From Mangrovimicrobium sp033283265 (GTDB lineage: Bacteria > Pseudomonadota > Gammaproteobacteria > Pseudomonadales > Halieaceae): a stretch of 64,000 bases of DNA. The stretch lies in contig JAWMQN010000003.1 of the NCBI GenBank assembly GCA_033283265.1, positions 558,001 to 622,000 of the forward strand, written 5' to 3'. Of the stretch, positions 33,271 to 42,214 are shown in pieces. The position numbers and the translations under genes were made by a program. The notes under the pieces were generated by a model. It was not told where the DNA came from. It searched no databases and saw nothing but the letters and a program-made list of their open reading frames with translations. Numbering within the stretch: the first letter of the stretch is position 1; the number at the start of each line of letters is the position of its first letter.

Positions 33271-33594
33271 ATGCGACCTGCAAATCCGGCTGCCGCGACA
33301 GATGACGTGAGCGAGATGGCCGTAGTAGACACCTTCACCAAGCTGATCTTCGATCAGGGGGCCGAGTATTCCGCCGAGGAGCGCGAAATCATTGAGACCC
33401 TGCGTCTGGTAGACGACAACCTGTTGCCAGACTCCCCGCAGGAAATGGGCAGTTATCTCAGGGCCCTGGGGGTGGAGGAAATGATCAAGCTGGTGGGCCG
33501 GGTGGTGGCGTGCCTGGGTGAAGGAGCGGCGGCTCCGGGAAGTGGTATACACCAGCGGGAGAGCCAGTCTGGGCTCCCCCGACACCATCACTGA
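33271..33594 (+). CDS. Small protein of unknown function
   Basis: I do not recognise this 107-residue ORF. Its middle part is protein-like and amphipathic: FTKLIFDQGAEYSAEERE, then LRLVDDNLLPDSPQEMGSYL and LGVEEMIKLVGRVVA. The last 35 residues (GEGAAAPGSGIHQRESQS and after) look unlike a folded domain. In the +1 frame the same DNA from about 33508 reads WVKERRLREVVYTSGRASLG, a more natural continuation, so a frameshift near 33508 or a chance shadow is possible. ATG 33316 is an alternative start. The two promoters and operator-like palindrome upstream support that it is expressed. It converges on rnb with a 6-bp gap. Confidence 0.5.
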   Translation: MRPANPAAATDDVSEMAVVDTFTKLIFDQGAEYSAEEREIIETLRLVDDNLLPDSPQEMGSYLRALGVEEMIKLVGRVVACLGEGAAAPGSGIHQRESQSGLPRHHH

Positions 33595-33600
33595 GCGCGT

Positions 33601-35601
33601 TTATCCCTCTTCACTGCTGCTGGCATCCTCGACCAGCTGGGGCTTGGCTGGCTTGAGCCCGCAACCGGGGAGCAATTCGAAATTCGCCTGGAACAGATTT
33701 TCGCGGTCGACCCCGGCAAAGCGGAGCTCCACGGGCTGTTCGAGCTGGAAGCGCCTCGTGGTGCTGGTCAGGCTGGCCGTCCACTTGTCGTAGCTGAACT
33801 TTTCCGGATCCTTGCGCAGGTCGACAAAGCCTTCCAGCCCACAGTCATCCAGCCGCACGTTGAAGCCGCTGCTGGTGACGTGGCTCACACGGGCACGGAA
33901 GCTGGTGTCCGCCTTGCTTGCCAGCTTCTCCAGGTAACGCCCCGCCAGCCAGCGCTCGGCTTCCAGCGTTGCCGCTCGGGCATTGAGCAGGCGTTCCTTC
34001 AATGCCTCTATGACGGCCGGTTCCACGCTGTCGGCAGGTTCTTCGCGCAGCTGCTGTTTGATACGCAGGTGCACGAGGAAATCGAGGCTCTTGCGCAGTG
34101 GCGAGGTGCAGTTGGTATAGCACTCCAGGGCCATGCCCATATGCGGTCCCGGCTCGATGGAAAGCTCCGCCCGGGTCAGCAGGCGGTTGATCATGCCGCG
34201 CAGCGGCAGTTCGTGTTCGGATGAGGCCAGCTGGCGCATGATCCGGCCATAGCCGGCCACGGTAGTCGGGTCCTCCGAGGCCGCTTCCGGCGCGTGCATT
34301 TCCAGAAAGCGCTGGAGCTCCTCCCGACGGTCTGCCCGGAAGCCGGGATGCACGACGTAAACGCCGCCGGGCTGGCGCTGCAGGAAGGCGGCGGCGCAGC
34401 GATTGGCCGCGATCATGCATTCTTCCACCAGTTTCTGCGATTGCAGTTTCTCGTAGGGCTCAATGTTCTCGATGCGCTTGTTGTCATCGAGCAGCCAGCG
34501 GAATTCGCGCCGGTCTTCCATCACCAGGTGGTGTTCTTCGCGATGTGAACGCAGCGCGCGGTAGACCTGGTAGAGGGCTTCCAGCGGCGAGGCGTGCATC
34601 ATCAGTTCGTCCGCCTGCCCGCTCAGGTAGCGGTCGACGGCGTAGTAGGACAGTTTGGCCCGGGAGCGGATGGTGGCCTCGATAAACTCGAATTCGCCAA
34701 CTTTACCGTTGTCCTTTACCGCAATACGGCACACCAGTGCGGGGCGGTCCACGCCCTCGGCCAGTGCGCAGGTCTCCTGGGACAGCTCTTCCGGCAACAT
34801 GGGGAGGATGTCACCGTGGAAGTAAACCGTGGTACCGCGTGCGGTGACATCGGCAAACAGCCCGGATGCCGGGGTGATATAGGCGGTCGGGTCAGCAATG
34901 GCGACGAACAGCGTCCAGCCGTCCTCGGCGACCTGGGCAAACAGGGCGTCGTCGATGTCCTGGGTCTTCGCGGCATCAATGGAGATGAATTCGAGGTCGG
35001 TGAGGTCCTGGCGGCGTTCATCGGCCAGCGGCGTGCACTGGGTCATCAGCGTTTCGAGGTCTTTGCGGCTGCTGCTGCTCCACTGCGTCGGCAGGCGGTA
35101 CTTGGCCATGCAGTAGGCGTTTTCAATGCCCGGGGTATCATCGTTGCCGATGACTGACAGAACCTTGGCCTGTGGTTTGCCGTCGCGGATTGGGTGGCGA
35201 AGAATGGCGGCCCGGACGTAGTCCCCTTCCTTCACTCCGTTGCGGGCGTGGGGCGGTATGAACAGCCAGCGACGTAGCTGCGGCATGTCCGGCTCCACGA
35301 ACAAGGCCTTGCCCTTGCGCACGCAGCGGCCGGTGAAGTCAGCCAGCGGGCTTTCGACGAGGGATTCCACGTCGGCCACAATCCGGTTGTCCTTGGCGGG
35401 GCGGATGCACACCCGCACCCGGTCCTCGGGAAAGGCTTTGAGCATTTCGTCGGGCGGGATGAAGATTTCGCGGCCGTCATCGAGAATGGCGAAACCGTAG
35501 CGAGCCTGAGTGCCCTTGACGACGGCCTCGGTGCGCTCTTTGTCCGCCTCCATCTGGGTCTTGAGGCCCTGCAGCTGCGCGAGGGAGTCCTGATTGAGCA
35601 T
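33601..35601 (-). CDS. rnb: Exoribonuclease II
   Basis: Processive 3'-5' hydrolytic exoribonuclease in RNA decay. The 666-residue size is near E. coli RNase II (644). Cold-shock-type RNA-binding domains at the N-terminus (ARYGFAILDDGREIFIPP and CVRKGKALFVEPD) precede the RNB catalytic domain with the four-Asp motif FISIDAAKTQDIDDALFA, followed by VAIADPTAYI and the gate region YTNCTSPLRKSLDFLVH. A C-terminal S1 domain ends the protein (VTSSGFNVRLDDCGLEGFVD). It lacks the long tails of RNase R. The start is ATG at 35601; the Shine-Dalgarno is weak. Confidence 0.93.
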   Translation of the reverse strand: MLNQDSLAQLQGLKTQMEADKERTEAVVKGTQARYGFAILDDGREIFIPPDEMLKAFPEDRVRVCIRPAKDNRIVADVESLVESPLADFTGRCVRKGKALFVEPDMPQLRRWLFIPPHARNGVKEGDYVRAAILRHPIRDGKPQAKVLSVIGNDDTPGIENAYCMAKYRLPTQWSSSSRKDLETLMTQCTPLADERRQDLTDLEFISIDAAKTQDIDDALFAQVAEDGWTLFVAIADPTAYITPASGLFADVTARGTTVYFHGDILPMLPEELSQETCALAEGVDRPALVCRIAVKDNGKVGEFEFIEATIRSRAKLSYYAVDRYLSGQADELMMHASPLEALYQVYRALRSHREEHHLVMEDRREFRWLLDDNKRIENIEPYEKLQSQKLVEECMIAANRCAAAFLQRQPGGVYVVHPGFRADRREELQRFLEMHAPEAASEDPTTVAGYGRIMRQLASSEHELPLRGMINRLLTRAELSIEPGPHMGMALECYTNCTSPLRKSLDFLVHLRIKQQLREEPADSVEPAVIEALKERLLNARAATLEAERWLAGRYLEKLASKADTSFRARVSHVTSSGFNVRLDDCGLEGFVDLRKDPEKFSYDKWTASLTSTTRRFQLEQPVELRFAGVDRENLFQANFELLPGCGLKPAKPQLVEDASSSEEG

Positions 35602-35713
35602 GTAACGCTATTATTGCTGAAAAGATAAGCCCGCTATCCTAGCCTATATTGCATCGCGTGTCAGTGAGCCCCGCGGAATAATGCCGCTCCCTGCGCTTAT
35701 GGGGAACTTGGCG

Positions 35714-35742
35714 TTGACAGCGCCTCTGGGCCGCTCTAATAA
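35714..35742 (+). promoter_or_regulatory. Strong candidate promoter driving phoH
   Basis: TTGACA (35714-35719), exactly 17 bp, TAATAA (35737-35742). It is the best sigma70 match seen in the window. The predicted start near 35749 is about 330 bp before the PIN-PhoH start codon. Confidence 0.7.
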
Positions 35743-35748
35743 TGATCC

Positions 35749-36077
35749 CACAGATGGTGTGTCGAACACGTCGGGTGTCGATTTGAAACAACCGCAGGCG
35801 CAGGTTCCCCGGTGACAAGGGGGCCGCAGGCGCCAGATCATAAGCGCCAAGGCGCTGCCGCCGAGCCCACGGAGCTCCGCCCCCCTACACCGTCCATTTC
35901 GCCAAATTTCCAGGGCTGTACCAGTCCGCTGATCCCCCCGCCGGACCCAGAAGCCGGCCCCAATCCAGGAGTTTCCGTACCCGCTTTTTCCGGAAGGGGA
36001 GGCGGCGCCGACTTGCGTTGCGACCTCCGGGCCATCCCACCCAGACCTAACTATGACTTTGCTGTGAGGAATACTCT
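35749..36077 (+). other. Long 5' leader of phoH, no convincing gene
   Basis: About 329 nt between the predicted start site and the ATG at 36078. It is GC-rich with several short stems: AACC/GGTT around 35791-35807, CCCC/GGGG just after, and AGCGCC-aa-GGCGCT near 35845-35858. An ORF from GTG 35812 overlaps the phoH start and encodes a proline-rich peptide without recognisable pattern; I do not call it a gene. The wider gap 35602-36077 holds only this leader, the phoH promoter and presumably the rnb promoter. Confidence 0.4.
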
Positions 36078-37520
36078 ATGGATTCAGGCTCTGCCCTGCG
36101 CGTAGAAAAATCTGCCACCCTGAAACCCGTCATACGGAAAACCTACGTATTGGACACCAACGTCCTCCTGCACGACCCCACCGCGGTAACCGCCTTCAAG
36201 CACCACCATGTCGTCATCCCGATGACAGTCCTCGAAGAACTCGACCATATCAAGGACCGCCGTGACAAGACGGTCAGTCGTGAAGCGCGCATCGCCATAC
36301 AGATGATCGACAAGGTGGTGGATGCCGCCACGCCGCAGCAGATCCAGGATGGGGTAGAGGTGCCGGGATCGGATGTCGAGGGGCTGGGGATGGGTACCCT
36401 GGCGATCTTCCCCGACCAGTTGCTGGGCGACAACTCCGATGTGCCCTTCCTCGACGGCACCACTGACCAGGCCAACGACAACCGGATTATCAATGTCGCC
36501 CTGCGCCTGCAGGCGGAAAATCCCAATGCCTTCATCTGCCTGGTAACCAAGGACATCAACATGCGCATCAAGGCCAAGGGCTCGGGCCTGATGCATGTCG
36601 AGGATTACCGCCGCGACCGGGTGCTGGACGACATCGACCTGCTGGCCAAGGGATACGAGCACATCGAGGGTGATTTCTGGTCCACCATCAGTGAGGTCGA
36701 TACCCTGCGCGAGGGCGATATCACCCTGCACCGGGTGCCCAGGGAGTCGCTTCCCGGCGCCTACCCGAACCAGTTTCTCCACGACGACCAGGATTTCATG
36801 GCCTTCGTGAAGCGGGTGGATGCGGAGCACGTCTACCTGCGCTGCGACAGCCGTGACAACCTGATGCACCGGCGCTTCTGGGGGCTGGCGCCGCGCAACC
36901 TGGAACAGGCCATGGCGATGGCGCTGCTGGACGACGACGAAGTCGATATGACCGTACTCACCGGCCCGGCGGGCTCGGGGAAAACCCTGCTCGCTCTGGC
37001 CTACGGCCTGCACGCGATCCTCGAACAGAAAAAGTACTCAAAGCTGATCGTGGCGCGCTCGACGCCGCCGATAGCCGAGGACATTGGCTTCCTGCCGGGT
37101 ACCGAGGAGGAAAAGATGGCGCCCTGGCTGGCGGCCTTCGACGACAACCTGGAGATCCTCCACGGTACCGACGAGTCCTGCCACGGCAGTATCGAGTACG
37201 TGAAAGAGCGCGCCAACATCCAGTTCAAGTCGCTCAACTTCATGCGCGGCAGATCGTTCAATAACGCCTACATCATCATCGACGAGAGCCAGGGCCTGAC
37301 CCAGTTCCAGCTCAAGTCGGTAATCAGCCGGGTGGGGGCAGACTCCAAGATCGTGGTTCTGGGCAACCTGGCGCAGATCGACAACAAGTACATCAGTCCG
37401 CTCACCTCGGGGCTGACCTACCTTGTCGAGAAGAGCAAGCAGTACTCCCACGCGGGCATCATGCATGTGAACGGCATCGTGCGTTCACGGCTTGCGGCTT
37501 TCGCCGAAGAGAACCTGTAG
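36078..37520 (+). CDS. PIN domain-containing PhoH family ATPase
   Basis: A PhoH2-type protein combining an N-terminal PIN ribonuclease domain with a PhoH ATPase/helicase domain. The PIN domain (about 20-160) has VLDTNVLLHD with Asp 26, EELDHIKDRRD and a later VTKDINMRIKA, the acidic cluster for metal. The PhoH domain (about 255-475) has Walker A LTGPAGSGKTLLA, ARSTPPIAEDIGFLPG, the Walker B-like YIIIDESQGLTQFQL and a conserved HVNGIVRSRLAAFAEE end. The 480-residue length is normal. The ATG has GAGGAA 8 bp upstream. It is monocistronic with a strong promoter far upstream. Substrate RNAs are unknown. Confidence 0.9.
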   Translation: MDSGSALRVEKSATLKPVIRKTYVLDTNVLLHDPTAVTAFKHHHVVIPMTVLEELDHIKDRRDKTVSREARIAIQMIDKVVDAATPQQIQDGVEVPGSDVEGLGMGTLAIFPDQLLGDNSDVPFLDGTTDQANDNRIINVALRLQAENPNAFICLVTKDINMRIKAKGSGLMHVEDYRRDRVLDDIDLLAKGYEHIEGDFWSTISEVDTLREGDITLHRVPRESLPGAYPNQFLHDDQDFMAFVKRVDAEHVYLRCDSRDNLMHRRFWGLAPRNLEQAMAMALLDDDEVDMTVLTGPAGSGKTLLALAYGLHAILEQKKYSKLIVARSTPPIAEDIGFLPGTEEEKMAPWLAAFDDNLEILHGTDESCHGSIEYVKERANIQFKSLNFMRGRSFNNAYIIIDESQGLTQFQLKSVISRVGADSKIVVLGNLAQIDNKYISPLTSGLTYLVEKSKQYSHAGIMHVNGIVRSRLAAFAEENL

Positions 37521-37523
37521 GGC

Positions 37524-38465
37524 TCAATCACCCTTGTCGCGCTCCTTGTGGAGCGCGATCTCCAGTTTCATGGTGAGCGACCACACTGAGGTGCGCTCGT
37601 CTTCCAGCTCCCGCTTGCGGTAGTTCCAGGCCGGCTCGAAGGACAGGTAGAGAAAGTCGCGGTACACGCGGCGTCGCCAGAGCGCTCCCAAACGGTAGTT
37701 TTTTACCCGCTCCTCGGGGCGGGTGACACCGCTGACCGCGGCGTAGTAATTGAAGGCGGTCGGCTTTTTCGTACCCTGGTTCCAGATCTGTCGCAGGGAA
37801 ATCCGCGAGCGCCACTCCACTCCCTCGGATTCTTCGCCCCACACCGCCCGGTTGGACCAGCGCAGGACATTGGTCGAATTGAGGCTGTGGTTGAGGTCCA
37901 CCAGGCCGGTGGTGTAGACCTTGTCCTTGTGGTCGAATTCCAGGCGCTGGATGTAGCGGTAGCTGGTGTCGGTAGCAATTGGCCCCTCGTTGCGGTAGCG
38001 GACACCCGGACGCAGGTGACCGCCGGACCAGCCCAGGGTCGCGTCGATGCGCGAGCGCGAGCCTTCCTTGACCTCCAGTTGCAGTCCAAAGCGATCCTGT
38101 TCGGACTGCTCCTCGGTAGTCGCGTTGTCGTCATCGTCGTCGGCGAATACCAGCGACAGGCGGCGGGAAATTTTAGGCAGCTCGACCTTGCCCCGAACCC
38201 TCACCTTGAGCTCGTTACCGTCTTCCTGGTCCCAGTCCTCGATGAATTGCAGCCGCAGGAACGACTCCGCCCGCTCCACGTCATAATCGGCATCGCCGAA
38301 AAAGTCGTCCAGCCACCGGGTGGCCGCCTGGGTCTGGTCGATCATCACGGTATGGCTGTCGTCGACCCAGTTGGGCTCCTCCTGCCCTTCGCCCGGGTCG
38401 GTCTCGCCGTGGGCGAGGGCCGGGGGCAACAGGAGAAGACAGGTAATTAACAGTCGAAAATTCAT
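37524..38465 (-). CDS. Secreted beta-rich protein of unknown function
   Basis: A 313-residue protein with a clear signal peptide (MNFRLLITCLLLLPPALAHG). The mature part starts with an acidic helix region (DQTQAATRWLDDFFGDADYD), then alternates aromatic and charged residues in beta-strand pattern: LKVRVRGKVELP, FGLQLEVKEGS, RIDATLGWSGG, GALWRRRVYRDFLYLSFEP and a final SLTMKLEIAL. This pattern and the strand-like ends fit an outer-membrane beta-barrel or outer-membrane-associated protein, but I recognise no named family. An Asp run (FADDDDDNATTEEQ) lies near residue 111-124. It converges on phoH with a 3-bp gap and is divergent from psd, 48 bp away. Confidence 0.75.
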   Translation of the reverse strand: MNFRLLITCLLLLPPALAHGETDPGEGQEEPNWVDDSHTVMIDQTQAATRWLDDFFGDADYDVERAESFLRLQFIEDWDQEDGNELKVRVRGKVELPKISRRLSLVFADDDDDNATTEEQSEQDRFGLQLEVKEGSRSRIDATLGWSGGHLRPGVRYRNEGPIATDTSYRYIQRLEFDHKDKVYTTGLVDLNHSLNSTNVLRWSNRAVWGEESEGVEWRSRISLRQIWNQGTKKPTAFNYYAAVSGVTRPEERVKNYRLGALWRRRVYRDFLYLSFEPAWNYRKRELEDERTSVWSLTMKLEIALHKERDKGD

Positions 38466-38513
38466 CGTGATGTGGGCATCATCTCGCGCATTATTAACAG
38501 TACACTACACCTC

Positions 38514-39368
38514 ATGGACGCACTTTTCATATTAGTTCAACACATCGTACCCCAGCATTTGCTCTCCCGCTTTGCCGGATGGCTGGCCGAACTGGAGCAT
38601 CCGAAGGGCCTGAAGAACTGGGTCATCGGCTGGTTTATCGGGCATTTCCGCGTGGACATGTCGGAGGCGGCCGAGCCGGACCACCGCCAGTATGCGAACT
38701 TCAATGCCTTTTTTACCCGGGCTTTGCGCGAAGGTGCACGCCCGATAGCTGCGGCGCCGGTGGTCAGTCCGGCGGACGGCGTGGTCAGCCAGTGCGGGGC
38801 GATACTCGATGGCCGCATGCTGCAGGCCAAGGGGCAGTATTTCAGTGCAATCGAGCTGCTCGGCGGCGATCCCGAGCGGGCGGCGGAATTCGCCGACGGC
38901 AGTTTCGTCACCATCTACCTGTCCCCGCGTGACTATCACCGGGTACACATGCCGCTCGAGGGGGAGTTGCTCTCCACCACCTACATCCCCGGGGACCTGT
39001 TCTCGGTGAACGCAGTGACTGCTGAAGGGGTCGAGAATCTGTTCGCCCGCAACGAGCGCCTGGTTTGCTATTTCGATACCCCGGTAGGCCCGGTAGCCAT
39101 GGTCCTGGTAGGGGCCATGATCGTCGCCGGCATCGAAACCGTATGGGCGGGGCAGGTCGCGCCGCCTGCGACGCGGGCGCTGAGCGTGGATTTCCGCCAA
39201 CCGCCGGCGCCTGTGAAGCTCGACAAGGGCGATGAAATGGGCCGTTTCAAGCTGGGCTCCACAGTCATCCTGCTGTTCCCGAAGGGCGCAGTGCGGCTGG
39301 ATCCGGCCTGTTCGGCCGGTGCTGCGCTGCGGATGGGGCAGGCACTGGGCGGCACCGGCGAGCAGTAG
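38514..39368 (+). CDS. psd: Phosphatidylserine decarboxylase proenzyme
   Basis: Inner-membrane enzyme making phosphatidylethanolamine; self-cleaves to create a pyruvoyl group. The 284-residue product has SPADGVVSQCG, YLSPRDYHRVHMP (catalytic Asp-His), YIPGDLFSVN and the cleavage motif LGST in GRFKLGSTVILLF, near residue 245-248. I chose ATG 38514, whose product MDALFILVQHIVPQHLL aligns with E. coli Psd; a GTG 42 bp upstream is in frame but less likely. No Shine-Dalgarno is obvious. It converges on rsgA with a 10-bp gap. Confidence 0.95.
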   Translation: MDALFILVQHIVPQHLLSRFAGWLAELEHPKGLKNWVIGWFIGHFRVDMSEAAEPDHRQYANFNAFFTRALREGARPIAAAPVVSPADGVVSQCGAILDGRMLQAKGQYFSAIELLGGDPERAAEFADGSFVTIYLSPRDYHRVHMPLEGELLSTTYIPGDLFSVNAVTAEGVENLFARNERLVCYFDTPVGPVAMVLVGAMIVAGIETVWAGQVAPPATRALSVDFRQPPAPVKLDKGDEMGRFKLGSTVILLFPKGAVRLDPACSAGAALRMGQALGGTGEQ

Positions 39369-39378
39369 CCTGCAGACC

Positions 39379-40401
39379 TCAGCTGCGCGGGTCTGACTCC
39401 AGGCTCGCTACCATCAGCCGGTAGCTGTTCAGCCGTTCGGGACTGAGTCCGCCGGATGCCGCTGCGGTGAGAATCGCACAGCCAGGCTCCTTCTCGTGGC
39501 GGCAGTCCCGGAATTTGCAGTGGCCGAGCAGGGGCAGGAATTCACGGAAGCCCGACTCCACCTCTTCACGGCTCATGTGCCAGAGGCCGAACTCGCGAAT
39601 CCCGGGCGAGTCGATCAGGCGCCCGCCGCACTCGAGTCGGAACAGTTGGGCGGTTGTCGTGGTGTGAGTGCCCTTCAGGGTTTGCGGCGACAGCTCACCC
39701 ACCCGCAAGCCGGCGTCCGGCAAGAGGGAGTTCACCAGGGAGGATTTCCCCACACCGGACTGGCCGACGAAAACGCTGGTGCGCTCGCGCAGGGTGTCTT
39801 CCAGCTCGCGCAGTCCCCCGGCCCGTGCGGATGTGTGCAGCAGCTGGTAGCCGAGCTGCGGATAGATGGCGACGAGACGGGCCAGCTGGGCCGCCAGTTG
39901 TGGGTCCGCCTCCAGCAGGTCGCTCTTGTTCACTACCAGTACCGGCTCGATGCCCACCCGCTCGGCTGCCACCAGGTAGCGATCTATCAGGTTGGCGTGA
40001 GGCTCGGGGTGCGGGGCGATCACCACCAGGATCTGGTCGATATTTGCCGCCACCGCCTTCAGTTTGCCGCTGGCGTCGGGGCGGGTAAGTTCACTGCTGC
40101 GCTCGAGCTGGGCGACCACCACGCCGGTCGGTTGGCCGTCGCGCCAGACCACCCGGTCGCCGGTCACCAATCCTTCCAGGTTGGCGCGCAGGTGGCAGCG
40201 ACGCGTGCTGCCCTCGCCGTTGCCGATCTCCAGCTGGGTGCCGAAGTGGGCAATCACCAGGCCCTCCTGCTCCGGCCCCAGTTCGCCGTTGGACAGGGCG
40301 TCTTCCGCCTGGGCATCGCGACGCGCCGCGCGTTGGGCGCGCTCTTCCTGAATTTTCTCGACCCGCCAGGCCTGCTGCCGGCTGAGTTTGCGTTTTCCCA
40401 T
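39379..40401 (-). CDS. rsgA: Ribosome small subunit-dependent GTPase A
   Basis: Circularly permuted GTPase acting late in 30S maturation. From ATG 40401 the protein has 340 residues and begins MGKRKLSRQQAWRVEKIQ, as in relatives; the longer frame to 40473 is rejected. An OB domain (LVTGDRVVWRDG) precedes the G domain in permuted order: NKSDLL (G4), SARAG (G5), GQSGVGKSSLVN (G1), TTTTAQLF (G2-like) and DSPGIREFGLW (G3). A zinc-binding tail has CKFRDCRHEKEPGC. It is divergent from orn, as in E. coli and Pseudomonas. Confidence 0.95.
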   Translation of the reverse strand: MGKRKLSRQQAWRVEKIQEERAQRAARRDAQAEDALSNGELGPEQEGLVIAHFGTQLEIGNGEGSTRRCHLRANLEGLVTGDRVVWRDGQPTGVVVAQLERSSELTRPDASGKLKAVAANIDQILVVIAPHPEPHANLIDRYLVAAERVGIEPVLVVNKSDLLEADPQLAAQLARLVAIYPQLGYQLLHTSARAGGLRELEDTLRERTSVFVGQSGVGKSSLVNSLLPDAGLRVGELSPQTLKGTHTTTTAQLFRLECGGRLIDSPGIREFGLWHMSREEVESGFREFLPLLGHCKFRDCRHEKEPGCAILTAAASGGLSPERLNSYRLMVASLESDPRS

Positions 40402-40484
40402 GCCGGCATTATTGGGGGCCGGCCTAGTCCTGTCGAGGCTATTTGTTACACTGGCGGCCTGAGTGCACAACAAGGCAGTGAATA

Positions 40485-41033
40485 ATGCAGGACCCGAAAA
40501 ATCTGATCTGGGTTGATATGGAGATGACCGGACTGGACCCGGATCGGGACGTGGTCATCGAAATTGCCGTCATCGTGACGGACAGCAAGCTCACCACCCT
40601 GGCCGAGGGGCCGGTCATTGCCCTCCACCAGAGCGACGCGCGGCTGGCGGCCATGGACGAGTGGAATACCACGCATCACACCAGCTCGGGCCTGGTCGCC
40701 CGGGTGCGGGCCAGCGACTACGACGAGCGCCGCGCCGCCGCGGAGATACTGGCGTTCCTGCAGCAGTGGGTGCCGAAAGGGGTCTCGCCGATGTGTGGCA
40801 ACACGATCTGCCAGGATCGCCGCTTCATGATCAAGCACCTGCCGGAGCTGGAGGCGCATTTCCACTACCGCAACCTCGATGTGAGCACGCTGAAGATTCT
40901 CATGCAGCGCTGGCGCCCGGAGCTGGAGGCCGGCCTGGACAAGAAAGGTGCGCACCTGGCGCTGGAAGATATCCGCGAGTCAATCGAGGAGTTGCGCTAT
41001 TACCGGGAGCACTTTCTGCAGGTTAACGACTAG
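40485..41033 (+). CDS. orn: Oligoribonuclease
   Basis: DEDDh 3'-5' exonuclease degrading di- and short oligonucleotides, including pGpG. The 182 residues contain WVDMEMTGLDPD (Asp 11, Glu 13), the central CGNTICQDRRFM with Asp, and AHLALEDIRESIEELRYYR with the His and final Asp. The size and order equal E. coli Orn (181). The 83-bp gap to rsgA must hold both promoters. Confidence 0.97.
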   Translation: MQDPKNLIWVDMEMTGLDPDRDVVIEIAVIVTDSKLTTLAEGPVIALHQSDARLAAMDEWNTTHHTSSGLVARVRASDYDERRAAAEILAFLQQWVPKGVSPMCGNTICQDRRFMIKHLPELEAHFHYRNLDVSTLKILMQRWRPELEAGLDKKGAHLALEDIRESIEELRYYREHFLQVND

Positions 41034-41083
41034 CGGCTAGCTGGCGGATCCTTGCCCTTGCCGGCAAATTCGCACCAACAGCG

Positions 41084-42142
41084 CTAGGCCAGGCGCGCCA
41101 GCGCCCACTCAACATGCTCGCGCACCAGCGCCGATGGAAAATCCAGGCGACTGCGCAGCCCCGCGCGGGCCTCCTCGGTCGCCGGCCCATTCCCCAGTCC
41201 CACCGCCAGATTGCGCAACCAGCGCTCGTAGCCGATACGGCGAATCGCCGAGCCCTCCGTGTTGCGCAGGAAGGTCTGCTCGTCCCAGAGGAACAATTCG
41301 ATCAGTGACGCGCTGTCCAGGCCGTGGCGCGGCCGGAAATCCGACTCCCCGCTCGCCTGGGCAAACTTGTTCCAGGGGCAGACCAGCTGGCAGTCGTCGC
41401 AGCCGAATACCCGGTTGCCCATCAATGGCCGCAGCTCGGGATCGATACTGCCGTGATGCTCGATAGTCAGGTAGGAGATGCAGCGCCGGGCGTCCAGCTG
41501 GAAGGGGCCGACAAAAGCATTGGTAGGGCAGATCTCCAGGCAGCGGGTGCAGCTGCCGCAGTGCCTGGTTTCCTGTGCGCTGGTGGTGGGAAGCGGCAGG
41601 TCGGTGTAGATCTCGCCGAGGAAAAACCACGAGCCCGCATCGCTGTTGATCAGCATCGTGTTCTTGGCGATCCAGCCCAGCCCCGCCTGTTCGGCGATCG
41701 CCCGCTCCAGGACCGGTGCGCTGTCGACAAAGGCGCGGTAGTTGCCGCCGCCGGCTTCTCCTGCGATTCGTTGCGCCAGTTGGGCCAGCCGCTTGCGAAT
41801 CAGTTTGTGGTAGTCGCGCCCCAGTGTATAGCGGGAGATGTAGGCCAACTCGGTAGAAGCCAGCACTGACTCGGCGCTGTCATCGTTGAGGTAGTCCATG
41901 CGCACCGAGATCACCCGGCAGGTGTCCGGTATCAGCGTGTTCGGCTGGGCGCGCATTCGAGCATTGCGGGCCATGTAGTCCATGCTGCCGTGGTAGCCCG
42001 CGTCGAGCCACTTCTGCAGGTAGGCGGGGTGCTCACCGAGGTCGATATCGGTCACGCCCAACTGCTGGAAGCCCAGTTCGCTGGCCCAGGCGCGAAGCTG
42101 ATCGAGAAATACTTGGGGTTCTACGGACTGCATCGCTGCCAC
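41084..42142 (-). CDS. queG: Epoxyqueuosine reductase
   Basis: Cobalamin and 4Fe-4S enzyme doing the last step of queuosine synthesis on tRNA. The 352 residues include GYHGSMDYMARN, the VDSAPVLERAIAEQAGLGW signature, and eight cluster cysteines in CGSCTRCLEICPTNAF and GCDDCQLVCPWN. A C-terminal HEAT-like region ends REHVEWALARLA. ATG at 42142 and 42133 are both possible starts. It is divergent from nnr, a conserved arrangement. Confidence 0.95.
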   Translation of the reverse strand: MAAMQSVEPQVFLDQLRAWASELGFQQLGVTDIDLGEHPAYLQKWLDAGYHGSMDYMARNARMRAQPNTLIPDTCRVISVRMDYLNDDSAESVLASTELAYISRYTLGRDYHKLIRKRLAQLAQRIAGEAGGGNYRAFVDSAPVLERAIAEQAGLGWIAKNTMLINSDAGSWFFLGEIYTDLPLPTTSAQETRHCGSCTRCLEICPTNAFVGPFQLDARRCISYLTIEHHGSIDPELRPLMGNRVFGCDDCQLVCPWNKFAQASGESDFRPRHGLDSASLIELFLWDEQTFLRNTEGSAIRRIGYERWLRNLAVGLGNGPATEEARAGLRSRLDFPSALVREHVEWALARLA

Positions 42143-42214
42143 GGCCTGGGGACAAGAGCGTATAATTTTGCCAGAACTGGCGGCCCAGCACAGGTCGTAT
42201 CACAAGGCTCAGGA

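Noticed and set aside
35812..36105. 97-residue proline-rich ORF upstream of phoH
   Set aside because: GTG start, no Shine-Dalgarno, no protein-like pattern, and overlaps the start of the clear PIN-PhoH gene; treated as leader.
41990..42214. N-terminal extension of nnr
   Set aside because: Antisense to queG; the product beginning at ATG 42215 matches the family start.
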